From Chrysopilus asiliformis (taxonomy: Eukaryota > Arthropoda > Insecta > Diptera > Rhagionidae), in the NCBI GenBank assembly GCA_964034945.1, contig OZ035963.1, forward strand, positions 33,635,644-33,699,643: a stretch of DNA of 64,000 nucleotides. Direction: 5' to 3'. Positions 1-11,748 of this stretch are shown here, piece by piece. Made by a program: the position numbers and the translations under genes. The notes below the pieces were generated by a model. It did no database searches. It saw only the letters and a list, made by a program, of their open reading frames with translations, and was not told the origin of the DNA. The stretch's first letter is position 1. Every line of letters begins with the position of its first letter.

Positions 1-2700
1 TTAACATTCGTTAACACTTTAGAAACAAATTTTATAAGATTTTCGGTATTTGATAACATTTCACAAAAACACAAAAACTTCGCTTTATTTTCAAAAACAC
101 TTCACTCTACCTGGCTCTGCCACCGGATCCGATGGCAGAGTTTTATTCACTCTTTTTTGACTACTTTACAGTGACGATGCGTCAGAGTAGACTATCTGAT
201 AGACAGCATAGACAGGACATGGTCAAAAACTATTGTTTAAATCCCAAAAAAAAAGTACAAATTTATTGCGTAGTAACAATAAATGTTTATAATAGGGCAA
301 TTCACTCTTGATCGTAGATTGTACTGTACATCTACGATGGAAAAGTAAAACGAAGCGTGAGCAGCGCTTTACTAGAGGTTGTGGGTTTTGTCGTAAATTT
401 TTGACTCTTTTATTTATTTTCTTTATCTAAATTGTTTAAAGCATTTTTTAACTCTTAATTTATACTAAATCATATAAATACTTGAATTTACATGGTTTTT
501 ACATGCTTTGTCCAATGTCCATTTTAGAGTTGGCACCAAGTTGACATGTCACAAAACATGCCTTAACCTTACTTTATTAGAAGTACGACAAAACTACGAT
601 TTTACCATACCTTCGGGTGTGGTAGATTGTAGTTTTCGTCGTAAAAAAATTTGTATGGAGAACTAAGTTTTATCTATGCTGTCTACCATGTTTTTGCGGC
701 ACTGCTAATTTAGCACTAATCGCCACGCTCTGAGCGTGGTGGAGGAAAATTTCTATTCTTTTTTATAGGAAAGTGCTCCAACAATTAAAGACCATCAAGA
801 GAGTCGGAGAGCTACTTCCAAGGATATTTTATCTTCTAATTTTTTGTGTGTTTCAGTTATTCTTTATATTTCCCAAGCAGGTGTTGATTTTCTAAAAACT
901 CACAAAAACAGAAAATTTAGATAACAATTATTTTCCCGAAAATATTAGTATTATTGGGTTGAAAAATATTTCGGACCTCCCTTCGTGACACTTTTCGAGA
1001 TTTTTTTGTATATAGTTTAATACACCCACGCTGTCACACCACCGCGGACTCTTTTCGAAAAGTGTGAAGTCTTTTATAGACAACCCCTAAGATATAAAAT
1101 GGAAATCTGTTAAAATCTGACAAAATTATTTTATGTAATAAATGCATGCAAAAATGGATTTGTTATTCTACAAAAATAATTTCAAAAAGAAAATCATTTC
1201 TTCTCCATTAAAAAAAATCTAATGAATTTAAGTGAAATTCTAACGTTCTGATCACTGCTCGTTTCTGATCACTGCTGTGTAAGAAACCCTTTCATCTCAC
1301 GATTATAATACGAATTAATTTATCGAATTTGTGATGCCCACTTGATTATTTATAAATTTTTTCTCTTCTTAGTTTTTCCAGTCACAAAGTCCACAGTTTG
1401 ATATCTGCACCTCAAATACGCCGGCCACTTAAAGTTTTCCCTAATTTAAATTGTGTGTGTGTGTGTGCGTTTTTTTTTGCTAGTTTCCATGAATATTAAT
1501 TGATTTTAAAGTAAAAATTGCTTAATATGATTTATGGCATTGACATTGATTAAGTTCTACTTTTAGTCATGGAAAATTTATGATTTTTTTTTGATTCAAT
1601 GAAATTTCTTCAGAAAGTTAATAAATAGCACAAAATAGTTGATATTTCAGACACCAGATGTAGTTCACTATCACAAATTTATTCTTGTAGTATTGTTATT
1701 TCAATTTTGTATCATTTTGGAAAAAATGGCATATTTTTTTATTATTTTACAAATTTCGCATATTGCCTGATCGATTAAGTGCCGTTTGCACCAACAAAAC
1801 TTAGCAACTTATGTACAACTTAAAAAATTTAAGTCGAAGAATTTCTACGGTTTAAGAAGGCTAACCACAACTGATTTTTTTTAAGAATAATACGCGCAAA
1901 CGGGCCTAAGTGTGGCAATGATTTTGAAAAAGAACCGTCTTTTGATTGCAATTAATTAAAGTACCTACTTTTACACTGCCAACCGAGTTTTAATGCAATG
2001 ACTGAAGTGACGAGGTGTTGCCACATTTGTCGATAGTCGAAAATGATGTAAAGAACTTAAGCCTGGATTTTTAAACAATTTTAAAACTATTAGACAAAAT
2101 GTGCGTCATAACAAATGGAAAAACAAAATTGGGGAAATATTATTACTATCAAAACATTTTTTTTAAATTTTGGACGAAATTGCAATTATAACATATGTTT
2201 TCGTTTTGTGAATAATTCAGTCACGATTCTGATTAATAAATTTTCATTTAAATGAAACTTGCACAAAAACAATTAAATCAAATTTTAAATTGTCTTGATT
2301 ATTAATGACCTCATCTTATTATATCTGCAAATTTCTGCGGAAATGAAGAAAGTGCTCTTACCTGACTCAACACCAGGTACGATTTAACCTAACCCTGAGT
2401 TAATGTGTTTCTTCATTATTCCAAGTGACTTTTAACACATATCTATATGTTTGAAATATCACCTTTCAAGTAAATATAATAAAAAAAAAATCCAGTTATT
2501 GATTAATATTGTCTGATTATTGATAACTAAAAAAGGGACGGAAATTGCATTAAACTGGATTAGTAAATCAACAGGTTCGGTAAATTCGAATAAAATATAG
2601 AATATTAATTTCAAGTGATCGCATTTCCTAAAAAACTGTAAAAAATATTGAATGAAATCAAAGTAGGATATAACAGGTACACTCTATACACTCTAAACCA
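1..2700. other. Non-coding AT-rich stretch, no gene recognised
   Basis: No reading frame here resembles a known protein and none is long. Visible structure is limited to a hairpin at 585-642, a short inverted repeat around the words GATCGTAGATT and ATCTACGATGG near 310-340, and a (TG)n run of about eight units at 1452-1467 followed by a T-run. The rest looks like ordinary intergenic or intronic insect DNA. I cannot exclude enhancers or small exons. Confidence 0.5.
585..642. repeat. Short hairpin
   Basis: The left arm starts ACGACAAAACTACGATTTTA and the right arm is its near complement ending GTAGTTTTCGTCGT, separated by a loop of a few bases (TTCGG). Arms are about 26 bp with several mismatches. 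It may be the core of a small inverted-repeat element or a chance palindrome; I see no target duplication. Confidence 0.4.
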
Positions 2701-2705
2701 GGCGC

Positions 2706-3245
2706 TCTTTTCCCAGTGAATTTCCCAGCCAAATTTTACTGTGATTTTAATTGGGAAACCAGTCAATATTATCTTTTTACTGTTTTCCAAATAAAATGGA
2801 AGTTCACTGAAACAGAGGAAATTTTACTGAAAACACAGCAAATTTTTGCTGGGGAATTACGAAATTAGTATTTTATATTATTCCCGTTTTCCAAAAATTC
2901 TAACCTGATTTGACACTTTTCTAGATTTTTCAACACATTAGTTTTTTTAAAGCATGTGAAATAAAATATTGATAATAAATATTTAATAACAAATATTTAT
3001 TAACAAGAAAAAAACTTAATAAGGTTTGCAAATTATATAAAAATGTTACCAAAACCATTCAAATGCTTCAAAAATTTCAAAAACAACATCTAAGAGGTTT
3101 TTAAGATTCTACTGTGATTCCAGTATAATTTTACTCGGATTCCCAGTAAAAATTACTGTTGTTATAGTTCTTTACAATTTTCCAGTATGCCAATTTTACT
3201 GGGAACACAATCCAATATTTGCTGGGAAGAACTGCAAATTTAATT
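2706..3245. repeat. Region rich in the motif TTTTACTGGGAA
   Basis: The words CCCAGTAAAA, TTTTACTG and TTGCTGGGAA recur many times on both strands, at both ends of a roughly 540-bp interval (about 2710-2870 and 3110-3245), with plain AT-rich sequence between them. Repeated subterminal motifs in opposite orientation suggest a small inverted-repeat element. I could not define exact ends. Confidence 0.35.
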
Positions 3246-3415
3246 GAGTGGGAGAGAACAGTAAAATTTCGTCTAACTGGTCGTTAAGAACGAATTAAGC
3301 AAAAGATTTGAAATTTGGCACAACACTTTTTTTTCGTCAAAAGTCAAGTCGAGTTCTTTAACCGACAAAATCCGTACACTCTTTCCCCCTCCTCCTTGAC
3401 CGAAATGGTTTTTAG

Positions 3416-3660
3416 GGAGGTTTCACTGTAATTTTCTCTCAATATTGCTTGTAAATAACTTACGATTTGTCGCAAACCGTAAGTTATTTACAAGCGATAT
3501 TGAGACGAATTACAGTGAAATCTCCATAAAACAAAACCTTTATATAACGAAGTTTTTTTCATAACTTTGTTAGAGAAACTATCTGCATATAACGAAACTA
3601 TCTTCATATAACGAAGTTCTTTTTAGGCCGAAATTTTTTCGTCTCCGCTGTGAAAAAGGT
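3416..3660. repeat. 49-bp-arm hairpin next to TATAACGAA repeats (pogo-like ends)
   Basis: Arms 3416-3464 and 3478-3525 are inverted copies with few mismatches. They run from GGAGGTTTCACTGTA to CGTAAGTTATTTACAAG around a 13-base loop. To the right, ATATAACGAA occurs three times within 80 bp. A terminus reading CAGTGAAATCTCC followed by such repeats resembles pogo/Tigger-type inverted termini. The palindrome may be two such ends facing each other, or one foldback MITE. No transposase is present. Confidence 0.45.
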
Positions 3661-4620
3661 TCCGCTGTACACACACCCACTCTACAAAATTCTCTCACTA
3701 AAAAAACAAATTTATAATAACTGAAAATGCTGTGGTTAAGATAGAAACCACCAAATTAGAAACGTAACAAGATGGCATACAAGTGGAACAAAATTCATTG
3801 AATGCATAATTCAAACACTAAAGGGTTTAATGTTCCAAATTTGAAGTGTACAAGGGTAAAAAATCATTATCTGAATTGATATTTTGAATAAATACTATTT
3901 CCGAGTATGTCAAGGAAAACTTTTCGTCTGGAGTTGGTAATATCGCTAAATAGAAATTTCTTATTTACAAAAACCTTTTTTTTACCAGAAGTTTAGTTGG
4001 TTCGTATAATTATTGTTGCTTTCATGATATCTAAAGACCCGATTTTTAGCTTTAAAGACAATAATTAAGTACCCCTGTTCGAACGATATCAGTTATTATT
4101 TTTTTTATTGACCCGCAAATTTTCACAAACATGTTTTTTTATTCACAACATATCACTTGTTACACAAAATTGTGAGAAATATCTGACGAAAACAGCAACA
4201 ATTCAAGTGTTAACTTTACTACTTCAAGAGGGTGTCGAGTATATTTCCGAAATAACAAATTCCGTGACCCCAAACAAATCACCAATCAATAACGAAAACA
4301 AGACTTGAATAGCTGGAATGAGTATTCAGTAGAGTTACAGTAAATAGAAGTTTATTTAACAGTATTTAAAGAGCATCTATTACAAGCCCTATAAAAATCA
4401 TTTGTTTTGATGTTTTTAGAGTTGCCAGGTCACTTGAAATTTTGATGTTTTTAGAATTTCCAAGTCGTTTAGATTACATTTTTTAATTTCTGACATGCAT
4501 TTATATTTGAAATCTGTCAAACTTCAAATTACAAACGTAAGTTTCTATATTTTGGTGAGATTTATTATAAAAATCTATTAGAATGATATTTGATGTGAAC
4601 AGCACCTGGCTTACTGGTAC
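3661..4620. other. Non-coding stretch, nothing recognised
   Basis: Only short chance reading frames occur, for example a 66-codon frame at 4108-4308 with no family resemblance. No inverted repeat or tandem array was found. Confidence 0.4.
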
Positions 4621-4627
4621 AAATTTA

Positions 4628-4790
4628 TGTTCCTGCGCAATTTACACTATAACCCGTCAATTAAAATATTAGCTTATATAAAAATATGATTTTTTTCACA
4701 AAATCTGAAATATCTCGATAACGGTAAAATATATCGATTTATAGTAAAAGGTAAATTTATAGAGAATTTTAATAAATTTAATTTTTCCTC
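4628..4790 (-). repeat. Dispersed repeat D, copy 1
   Basis: The stretch around CAATTTACACTATAACCCG, then AAAATATGA and ATATCTCGATAACGGTAAAA, reappears in opposite orientation at about 29205-29345, and again, split by an insertion, at 45655-46060. Strand is given relative to the 29.2-kb copy. Class unknown; no coding capacity. Confidence 0.55.
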
Positions 4791-5344
4791 AAGCTGTTTT
4801 TACCAGGAATAGTTAGTTTGCAAGCAATTCTCAAAAATCTAATTTCGTATCTTTTAATAAAAATATCTCAATAACGGTAAGAGATAGCAGGGCCTTTATT
4901 CAGGAACTCGAATTGAGTAAAATTTCTTTCGAGTTTGACAAAATGCGATTCACGAACTTGAATTCCAGCGATTTCTTTCGAGTCTTTATTCGATAGGTAT
5001 CGGGCTTTGGAGTGAGGTTAGGAAATGGCATTTGCTTCATTCAACAGGGTAACTATGGAAATATTTATATGTATGCTCTTAGAATTATAAGATTATTATT
5101 TTTCCTATGAGTTTTATAATAATTAAACTAAATTTTACGAGAAACTCACTCGAGTTCTAGAATACCGCAACTAATTTCGTTCAAGCATTACTATCGAGTT
5201 AAGTAGCTTCGCGATTCAAGTTTCTGAGTATTGGTAGAAGGCAAAATTGTGGGAATCGTTACTCTCTTTAATTCGCCTCATTCATTGAACTATCGAAAAA
5301 CCGTTAGTTTTAGAGATATTCACAAAAAATTATTTTTTTCTATA

Positions 5345-6440
5345 TGAGCCGTTGATTTTGAAAGTGGCATAAGTCATTTTTTCAAAAAATCAAGTTAATG
5401 ATAACATTAATTACAATTTAACGGTATCTCTTCATTTAAAAAAAAATTGCAACCAATCACCTCTATTCTTGAATACGGCGTTAGGAGCAAAAACCTAACG
5501 CGCTCGATTCGATTCGCTACGCTATTGGTATTCTGGAATACGCCGGGAGCTTCGCGTTTGGTACATAAAGTATCGCAATGCATCGCGCTGTCAAACATCA
5601 GCTGATTCGATTGTTTGTTCTTAATTTTGAATAAAAATGAAGTGTTTGAAGTGATTTGCTTCAGTAGTCATGGATTCTACACTGATGTATCATTTATTGA
5701 GGCAAGAGGAGCTGAATTCGTTACGCCTGCAAAGAAATTTTCTAAGACACTCTTCAGATTTGATGAGCTTAACATGGGCATACATGGGATGAGCATACAA
5801 ATACTGGGAATCTCATAGATTTTTATTTGCAATTTTGTAGATTCAAAAAAGATTTCCGGTTCCGGTCGAATATATTGAATTTCCTCCCACAATAAATTCA
5901 TCTCTATCAGTGACTTCCTCGTATATCCCTTGGTAATGTTCTGATTGTTTTTCATTTTTGAAACTAAAAATGCGAACTGGTCGTTGTTTCTAGTGTGTTT
6001 TCCTTTGCACTCCTATTTTAAGAAATCACTGTTAAAATCTTTCATTTAAACATACAATATATTTACCTTACATTTTTGTAATAACCGAATTCAAACGTCA
6101 ATGAAACGCGAAAAATTTGAAGTGAGTGATTTAACCTCAAAAAAGTGCTCCCGGAGTATTCAAGAATAACAATAATCGAATGCGTTGCAATGCGTTATTC
6201 CAAATCGAACGTTGATAGATACTACGTATTCAAGAATACCGATTGCTCACGATCGAACACAAATCGAGTAATTGAACGTAACGCCGTTTTCAAGAATAGA
6301 GGTGAATATGTTGAGAACTATTGAGATTTTGTTCGAGAGAAGTTTTACTAATTAACGGTATAATAAACCCAAACGCAAACCCTTAAATATCTCGATTTAA
6401 AAACAAAGTGACTTATGCTACTTTCAAAATAAACGGCTCA
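5345..6440. mobile_element. TIR element with TA duplication, itself carrying a nested element
   Basis: Ends are inverted repeats of about 32 bp beginning TGAGCCGTTGATTTTGAAAG on the left, with few mismatches to the complement of the right end (6409-6440). Both ends abut TA (5343-5344 and 6441-6442), and the flanking DNA joins into one repeat (E). That fits a Tc1/mariner-type or other TA-targeting MITE. Most of its length is the second element at 5457-6305, so its own sequence is only about 250 bp. Confidence 0.6.
5457..6305. mobile_element. 849-bp TIR element nested in the previous one
   Basis: Termini are 27-bp inverted repeats starting TCACCTCTATTCTTGAA, with one mismatch. Further inverted similarity continues inward (GAATACGCC/GGGAGC against GCTCCCGGAGTATTC). 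The central 300 bp contains overlapping open frames on both strands (5615-5818 and 5677-5955) that I do not recognise. No transposase signature is visible, so it is classed as a non-autonomous element of unknown superfamily. Confidence 0.6.
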
Positions 6441-6989
6441 TATAACGGTATATCTCTGTAATGGCTTGAGACACGCAGGTCTGATACAATACAAAAATGT
6501 AACAAACTTAATTGTCTCCCAGTTTTGCCATATATAAAACAACAATACTGCGGTTTTTCAAAAAGTCCCCATTTTGGTTATTACCGGTTAACGGATTTTC
6601 ATCAAAAGGCAATAGGATCGTACATTCCAGGACCAAATGTACGTGTTAAATTTCTTGTCTCTAGCTCTATTAGACTTTGAGAAATCTTGTACACAGATAA
6701 GCAGACTCGCATACTGACAGACCGACAGACTGACAAACTGACAGTTTGACCAACTGACAGACTGACGACAAACTGATAGTCTGACCAACTGACAGACTGA
6801 CAAACACAAAGACGTTTTTATAGTAATGCCCCAATGGGTCAGGAATGCCCGGGAAATGTTTTTAGTCAAAAATAGGAGGTCGTAATTTTTCTTGAATACA
6901 ATTCTTAATTATATTTCATATAAGAAAGTAAAAACACGAATCCCTTAATACAATATATCAAATGTTGACAAATATACATATTAGATTCA

Positions 6990-8430
6990 TGAAAAAATGT
7001 CGCCTAAACGTTCAATAAAATTCAAAAACTCAACCTACGATAATAATGAGATTCTTCGAGGCTACGGCACAATGTCACAATTTTGACAGTATTTTAGTTG
7101 ATATAAACTAAAACTTGAAAAATTAAAATTTAATTTTTTTTTAAATTCGTTATTAGGACAGCAAAATAAAAAAAATCGCAAATAAAAAAAAACTTTAATG
7201 GACACATCACACTAGTTTAGTATTTACGTCTGCCTTATGATGATATAATAGAAAATGGTTACAGTCATTTTGTATGCATATCATAGAAAAAAGGTGAAAC
7301 GTTTAAAAGCTCCAATAAATTATAATAGTGTTGATATGCGGTCTCATAAATTTCAAAAGACTTTAGATGAACTCTCCAATTCCAATCACTTTGCGATGGA
7401 ATTTTATATGGCGATGGACACGATGATAACATTCATTGATCGAATCAAATAAATAAAAAAAATTTGTAGTAAATGAATATATCGGAAATTTTTATTTGAT
7501 ATTAAAAACAGTTTTTTTCGGTTTTCTGATTTAATGCTAAATGCTTTGATTGGTTTGACTCAATTCTTTCATGATGCACAATAGATAATGTTTGTGGGTG
7601 CGAATAGTATTCGATATTTAAAGCTATTGTCAATATTCGATAAGATTTTTATTTAATTTTATAACACGATTTATAGTTATGGCTTTTAAATGGCAACACA
7701 GTTATAAAGTTTGAAAAAGTATTTCACTGACTTTCCCATTCCCCATTGTGAGGAACTAAGGCGCCAAATTCATTATGGTTCCATAAAATACATATATTAC
7801 GTATAAATTACCATTTAGTCCATTCATTCGTCACGAGACACAATTTTTCTTATTGCGGAAAAAAATTAACATACTTTTTACTAAAAATATCACAAACACT
7901 ATAATAGTTGCAGACACTATTACAGACACTATAATACACAACTACTTGAAATACCGACATAAGTATGTGTTTTAAGACAATCTTTTCAAATTTGTAAATA
8001 TCACAAAATCTTTAGAATAAAACGGTTTTTTCCGCTGACTTAGACTAAAGATGTAATATGTCTCACGATCCAGTAAACGCAGAAATACGGACAAAATTTT
8101 GTCCAGCAACACTAGAATGCTTAGAACAAAAGTTATTACGTTTTCTGGAATTCCGCAGATATCATATGATTTTTCATGACTTCCCAATCATAGCGATACG
8201 AATCTAACCTCATTGAGTTTTATTTCAATTCCAGGAGTGGGTAGCTACGAGTATAGAATTAAGAAATACATTGATGACGTCGTATGCGTAACAAATGTAA
8301 CGAATGAAGCAATCATGTCGTTAATGTATAAAACAGTGTTGCATATGTAATTGATTGGGTGACAGCAACACACAATTTTCTACACATAAAGAAGTGTCAT
8401 TGCCAGAGTGTTGTTTATTCACCAATGAGT
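6990..8430. other. Non-coding stretch, nothing recognised
   Basis: Contains short chance frames, including 65 codons at 7255-7452 and 71 codons on the minus strand at 7972-8187. Neither resembles a known family. No repeats were found beyond the triplicated word CAGACACTATTA/CACTATAATA near 7900-7940. Confidence 0.4.
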
Positions 8431-8440
8431 TTCTATCAGT

Positions 8441-8680
8441 TTGAATAATATGAAAAACAGCCTGTCACTGTCGAGGTTGGCAACTCTATCGAATGGGCGC
8501 GAGATTCTCCAGTGCATGTTGATCTATAAATTACAACAAAACGAAGTTGATCCTCCTAATTTGTCGCCAGAATTAGACAATAACACTAAGCTGAGGCACA
8601 CAAGAAACTTTAATTTTTTTATACTAAACTTGCAAGGACATCCTATAGGAAAAATACGCCATTGTCATCAATGTGCGTCA
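8441..8680 (+). pseudogene. Possible C-terminal remnant of a non-LTR retrotransposon reverse transcriptase
   Basis: The frame from about 8450 reads LATLSNGREILQCMLIYKLQ, then PPNLSPELDNNTKLRHTRNF. A basic RE..LQ....YKL stretch followed by PP.L and an LRHTRNF-type motif is characteristic of the extreme C terminus of jockey/RTE-type ORF2 proteins. Only about 60 residues remain. The frame runs into the mariner beginning at 8681, which appears to have inserted into or just after it. Assignment rests on pattern memory only. Confidence 0.4.
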
Positions 8681-9649
8681 TTGGGTGTTCCAAATGCTTG
8701 GACCGATGTTAAATGTGATTGAGGCTTAAACGTCTAATGTTTTTTGACATCTGTTTTCAGGTTTGACAAGTTCAGTCTTTGGCAATTTCCACCATTGAAA
8801 AATTAATAATCGAGTTATTGAAGCCTATTACGAAAATGATCGTTCAAACAAAAATATATTTTGCGCACTTCGTGATTTTTTTGGTCAGCATAATCGACTA
8901 ACGGAGCGCACAATCTTGAATATCATGAATTAATTCGAGAAAAACGGATCGGTGGTAGATGTGATAACACCTGAGTGTCTTCGTACAGCTCGTTCCATTG
9001 CAAACATTGCAGCTTTGCGTGACACTGTGACCGAGTCTCCGGCGACCTCGATTCGTCATCGCTTTCAGGGATTGAATATCTCACGGAGCTCTCGCGTCAT
9101 GATAACGGTTTTTTTGCGGCCGAAATTGAATGCCATGGATGTGGACAACATGTGGTTTCAACAAGACAGCGGCACATGCGAGACAGCCAATGCAACAATG
9201 GCTTTATTGAACGAGAAGTTGCCAGGTCGCATCCTCTCTCGATACCGCGAAGTCAATTTGCCACCAACATCGTGCGATTTGACACCTTTGGATTTCTTCC
9301 TTTGGGGAAGTAAGGTCTTTGGGGAAGTAAGGTCTTTGGGGAAGTAAGGTCTTTGGGGAAACAAGAGTAAGGTATATGCCAACAAACCAACAACAACAAA
9401 CGCTAAAGGATGAGATAATAAGACATATTTGTGGGATCGAGGAGAAACTATGCAGAGATTTCATCAAAAATTTTAACCATCGAGTGTAGGTGTGCCACCG
9501 AAACCTTGGCGAATATTTGAGCAATATTATCTTTCACACATAATTGTCATGTGTCAATTAACATGATTCACTAAAGAAATCAAAAAATTTTAACAAATAA
9601 CTTTGTCTTATTTTCTGTTAACATCCATCCAAGTTATTGGAACACCCTG
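8681..9649 (+). mobile_element. Mariner of the D,D41D (rosa) type, defective copy 1
   Basis: Ends are inverted repeats reading CAGGGTGTTCCAA inward on the right, with TTGGGTGTTCCAAATGCTTG on the left. The right end is followed by TA. The interior encodes a decayed transposase. An N-terminal helix-turn-helix-like part is followed by VDNMWFQQDSGT and CDLTPLDFFLWG, and exactly 41 residues separate the two aspartates. The segment with the first catalytic aspartate (FSDEAHF in related copies) is missing. A stop codon (AAT TAA TTC) and this deletion are shared with the copy at 27631-28557. It cannot transpose by itself. Confidence 0.85.
9301..9360 (+). repeat. 17-bp tandem repeat inside the mariner
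   Basis: The unit TTTGGGGAAGTAAGGTC is present three and a half times, beginning in the codons for FLWG just after the third catalytic aspartate. It disrupts the transposase frame. The sister copy at 27631-28557 has a single unit-equivalent, so the expansion happened after the two copies split. Confidence 0.85.
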
Positions 9650-9934
9650 TATAATTCAATTGATTTCAATTGCCCGTCAGGTATGTTCTTTTTGCCTTTC
9701 TTACATATAAAATAACTTTAAAACTGAACCGGATGTGTGTGTGTGTTCGTGAGTATAACACCTTAACATACATATTTTAACGCGGGTTTTTTATTCGAAA
9801 GCTGTTAGTATTCCATGAACCGTTTTCGAGAAAAAATGAACCGTTTTCGAGAAAATTCTAAAAATCTTGTATAGAAGAGGAGGGAAGGATTTGTTTGATT
9901 CTTCTTCTTTTTAGAAGATGAAAAAAAGGAGTAT

Positions 9935-10015
9935 AGAGATGTCATCAAAAATTTTGACCATCGAGTGGATGTACAAGTATGTCGCCGAAACCTTGGCGAG
10001 CGATATTATCTTTAC
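9935..10015 (+). repeat. Isolated 80-bp fragment of a rosa mariner 3' end
   Basis: The stretch from GTCATCAAAAATTTTGACCA to GCCGAAACCTTGGCGA and GATATTATCTTT copies the last transposase codons and 3' flank of the neighbouring mariner (9455-9535), without its terminal repeat. It sits inside a GTCY element, so it was moved by something other than normal mariner transposition. Confidence 0.6.
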
Positions 10016-10284
10016 GGGCGTATACCGTCCTCCATACGATTTTATTTTATTATTCGCGAAATGGTCCGATTTCGCTCGTTCAAGAACTTAGCATTGTTAT
10101 TTAGGAGAAACGCAACTATACAAAGTTCTCTAGCTCAATCTTTTCGAAAGTTATGGTGTTCATGGAAAGACAGACAGGTAGACAGACAGACAGACGGACA
10201 AACATATAGACAGACAGACAGACAGACAGACATACGAACGGACATGCGGAAATCAAAATCTTATGTCATTATAAACATCCTGAG

Positions 10285-10409
10285 GCCCTATCACCGAACA
10301 CGATACGATTGGTTCGAATCGTAGATTCAGTGTTGTTGTTAGTGTTTTATACCAACAACGACATTGAATTTACAATTCGAATCAATCGCAACGTGTTTGG
10401 TGATAGGGC
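10285..10409. mobile_element. 125-bp palindromic MITE
   Basis: Nearly the whole element is a palindrome. It begins GCCCTATCACCGAACACG and ends with the complement CGTGTTTGGTGATAGGGC. Inverted similarity continues through GGTTCGAATCGTAGATTCA and the central ACAACGACATT. It interrupts the type B GTCY element, whose next expected words (GTCTGGTGTAGTTC) resume at 10410. Length and lack of coding match foldback MITEs. Superfamily is not clear. Confidence 0.7.
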
Positions 10410-10435
10410 GTCTGGTGTAGTTCAAAAAATCTACG

Positions 10436-11610
10436 CAACCGATTTCCCTTCAAATTGTGCACCTTTGAAAAGTCAGGACGGAGGCCGAAAACCGAGTAAG
10501 TATCGGGGTCGTGAGCCGGAGTTGGACCGCGAAGGGCTCGGTACCGCGAAGAATCACGGAACTTCATTTCACAGATTTAGTTATGATATACAAATTTGTA
10601 AAAATATTTTTTTATAAGCTACCAGTAATATAAACGTGCCTATTATACAAGTCCGTGTGGAAAGCATTGACTTTTAACGACATTTCGCGAATAAATCAGT
10701 AAAACGTTCGAACCCTATAGCTATTTGAAGAATTTGCCGTTGAACAGGTGTACCTATTTTCGAGAATGATTTCATTTAATTAGAAAAATACCATAAATTC
10801 CTCTATAATATATCAATACAATAACCGATAGGTTCTGGCCCCCTGCCAGCAACAACTAATGAGTGGTAACGAAAATTGTCAAGTTGACAAATAACCAAAA
10901 ATGTAGCAAACCAGAAGTGCCACATAAAAAATGATTACAAAAAAAAAGGCAATAGAATTTGATTTACCAAATATGTGAGATTCAAAACTAGGAGAATGTG
11001 GACATATCGTTTAAGAAAAGATCGAACACTGTTTTTTTTCGAAAGAAATGAAAATGGTATTTACCTTCCAAATGGGCAAAGTAGTCGACGTTGAGAATAT
11101 ACGAGACAACGAAAACAAAATAAAACGACATGCTTCACACACAATTCCCAAAAACAGAGCTTCAAAACCGATTACCACCAATTTTATCTAAAATTAGTTT
11201 TTTATGCTAATTTGGCAAATTGATTTCTCGTTTCGATTAATGAGTGTCGTCGTCTTTGTCGTTTTCCTGATTAGTGTTACCAGTATATCCGTTTCTCTCA
11301 AAATCACAGTGTTGTCAGGAATTAACCCGTGATTACGTCCATTGAATACATGTTTTTTAATGTTTTTTTTTTAAATTTCGGGGTTAATCAGAATACCCTC
11401 ATCATGAGTTTTATATGTAGCTATAATGTTTATTGAAAAGTATTTCTGCCCTAGTTGTTCAAAAATATCTGCGGTAAGTTCACACTTATCTTAACATAAA
11501 TACCGTTGACCGCAAGAAATACAGCTAAATCGTATTATTGTAGTCAATAAAGTATTATTAAAAAAAAACTTTAGGAAAAATACTTAAGCATTTTCCCACA
11601 AGCCTTACGG
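10436..11610. other. Stretch without recognised genes; locally GC-richer at 10480-10560
   Basis: Bases 10480-10560 are markedly richer in G+C than their surroundings (words GGAGGCCGAAAACCGAG, GGGGTCGTGAGCCGG), with open frames on both strands, but show no family resemblance. The rest is AT-rich without structure. Confidence 0.35.
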
Positions 11611-11748
11611 TCGTTTTTATACCCGTATGGTGAAAACAAAGGGTATATTAAATTTGCCTTACCGTTTAAGACGTCAAGATCCCGTGATCACACACAAAAA
11701 TGAATAACACCAGTGTGTTTAGAATGATAAAAAAAAATTGAATTTTGC

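Larger units (their letters stand above)
5270..6830 (+). repeat. Dispersed repeat E, copy 1, interrupted by a nested element
   Basis: Segments 5270-5344 and 6441-6830 together match 60660-61015. Shared words include CCGTTAGTTTT, TTATTGTCTCC-type and CCGGTTAACGGATTT. The left part ends and the right part resumes exactly at the TA-flanked element at 5345-6440. The distal part (6695-6815) has degenerate GACAGACTGACAAACTGAC-type repeats, so E may be an old relative of the GTCY elements elsewhere in the window. Confidence 0.5.
9700..10435 (-). mobile_element. GTCY-repeat element, type B, copy 3 (reverse orientation)
   Basis: Read on the minus strand it has the features of the B copies at 47.4 and 58.2 kb: ATGTCCGT followed by a (GTCY)n tract (10160-10245), the box GATTGAGCTAGAGA, a cytosine-rich monomer and CTCGAAAACGGTTCAT repeats. 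It is interrupted by a palindromic MITE (10285-10409) and contains an 80-bp mariner-derived fragment (9935-10015). Elements carrying (GTCY)n proto-microsatellites are described in Diptera as mini-me. Matching to that family is by structure, not alignment. Confidence 0.6.

Noticed and set aside
4903..5170. Inverted words ATTCAGGAACTCGAATTGAG and CTCACTCGAGTTCTAGAATA
   Set aside because: Only about 20 bp with several mismatches and no target duplication. It may be a very old MITE but cannot be delimited.
8240..8340. Residues YRIKKYIDDVVCV resembling a reverse transcriptase YxDD motif
   Set aside because: No flanking reverse transcriptase motifs in any frame; a four-residue match is not evidence.
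10300..10325. GGTTCGAATCG resembling a tRNA T-loop/B box
   Set aside because: It is part of the palindromic MITE at 10285-10409 and has no A box or acceptor stem.
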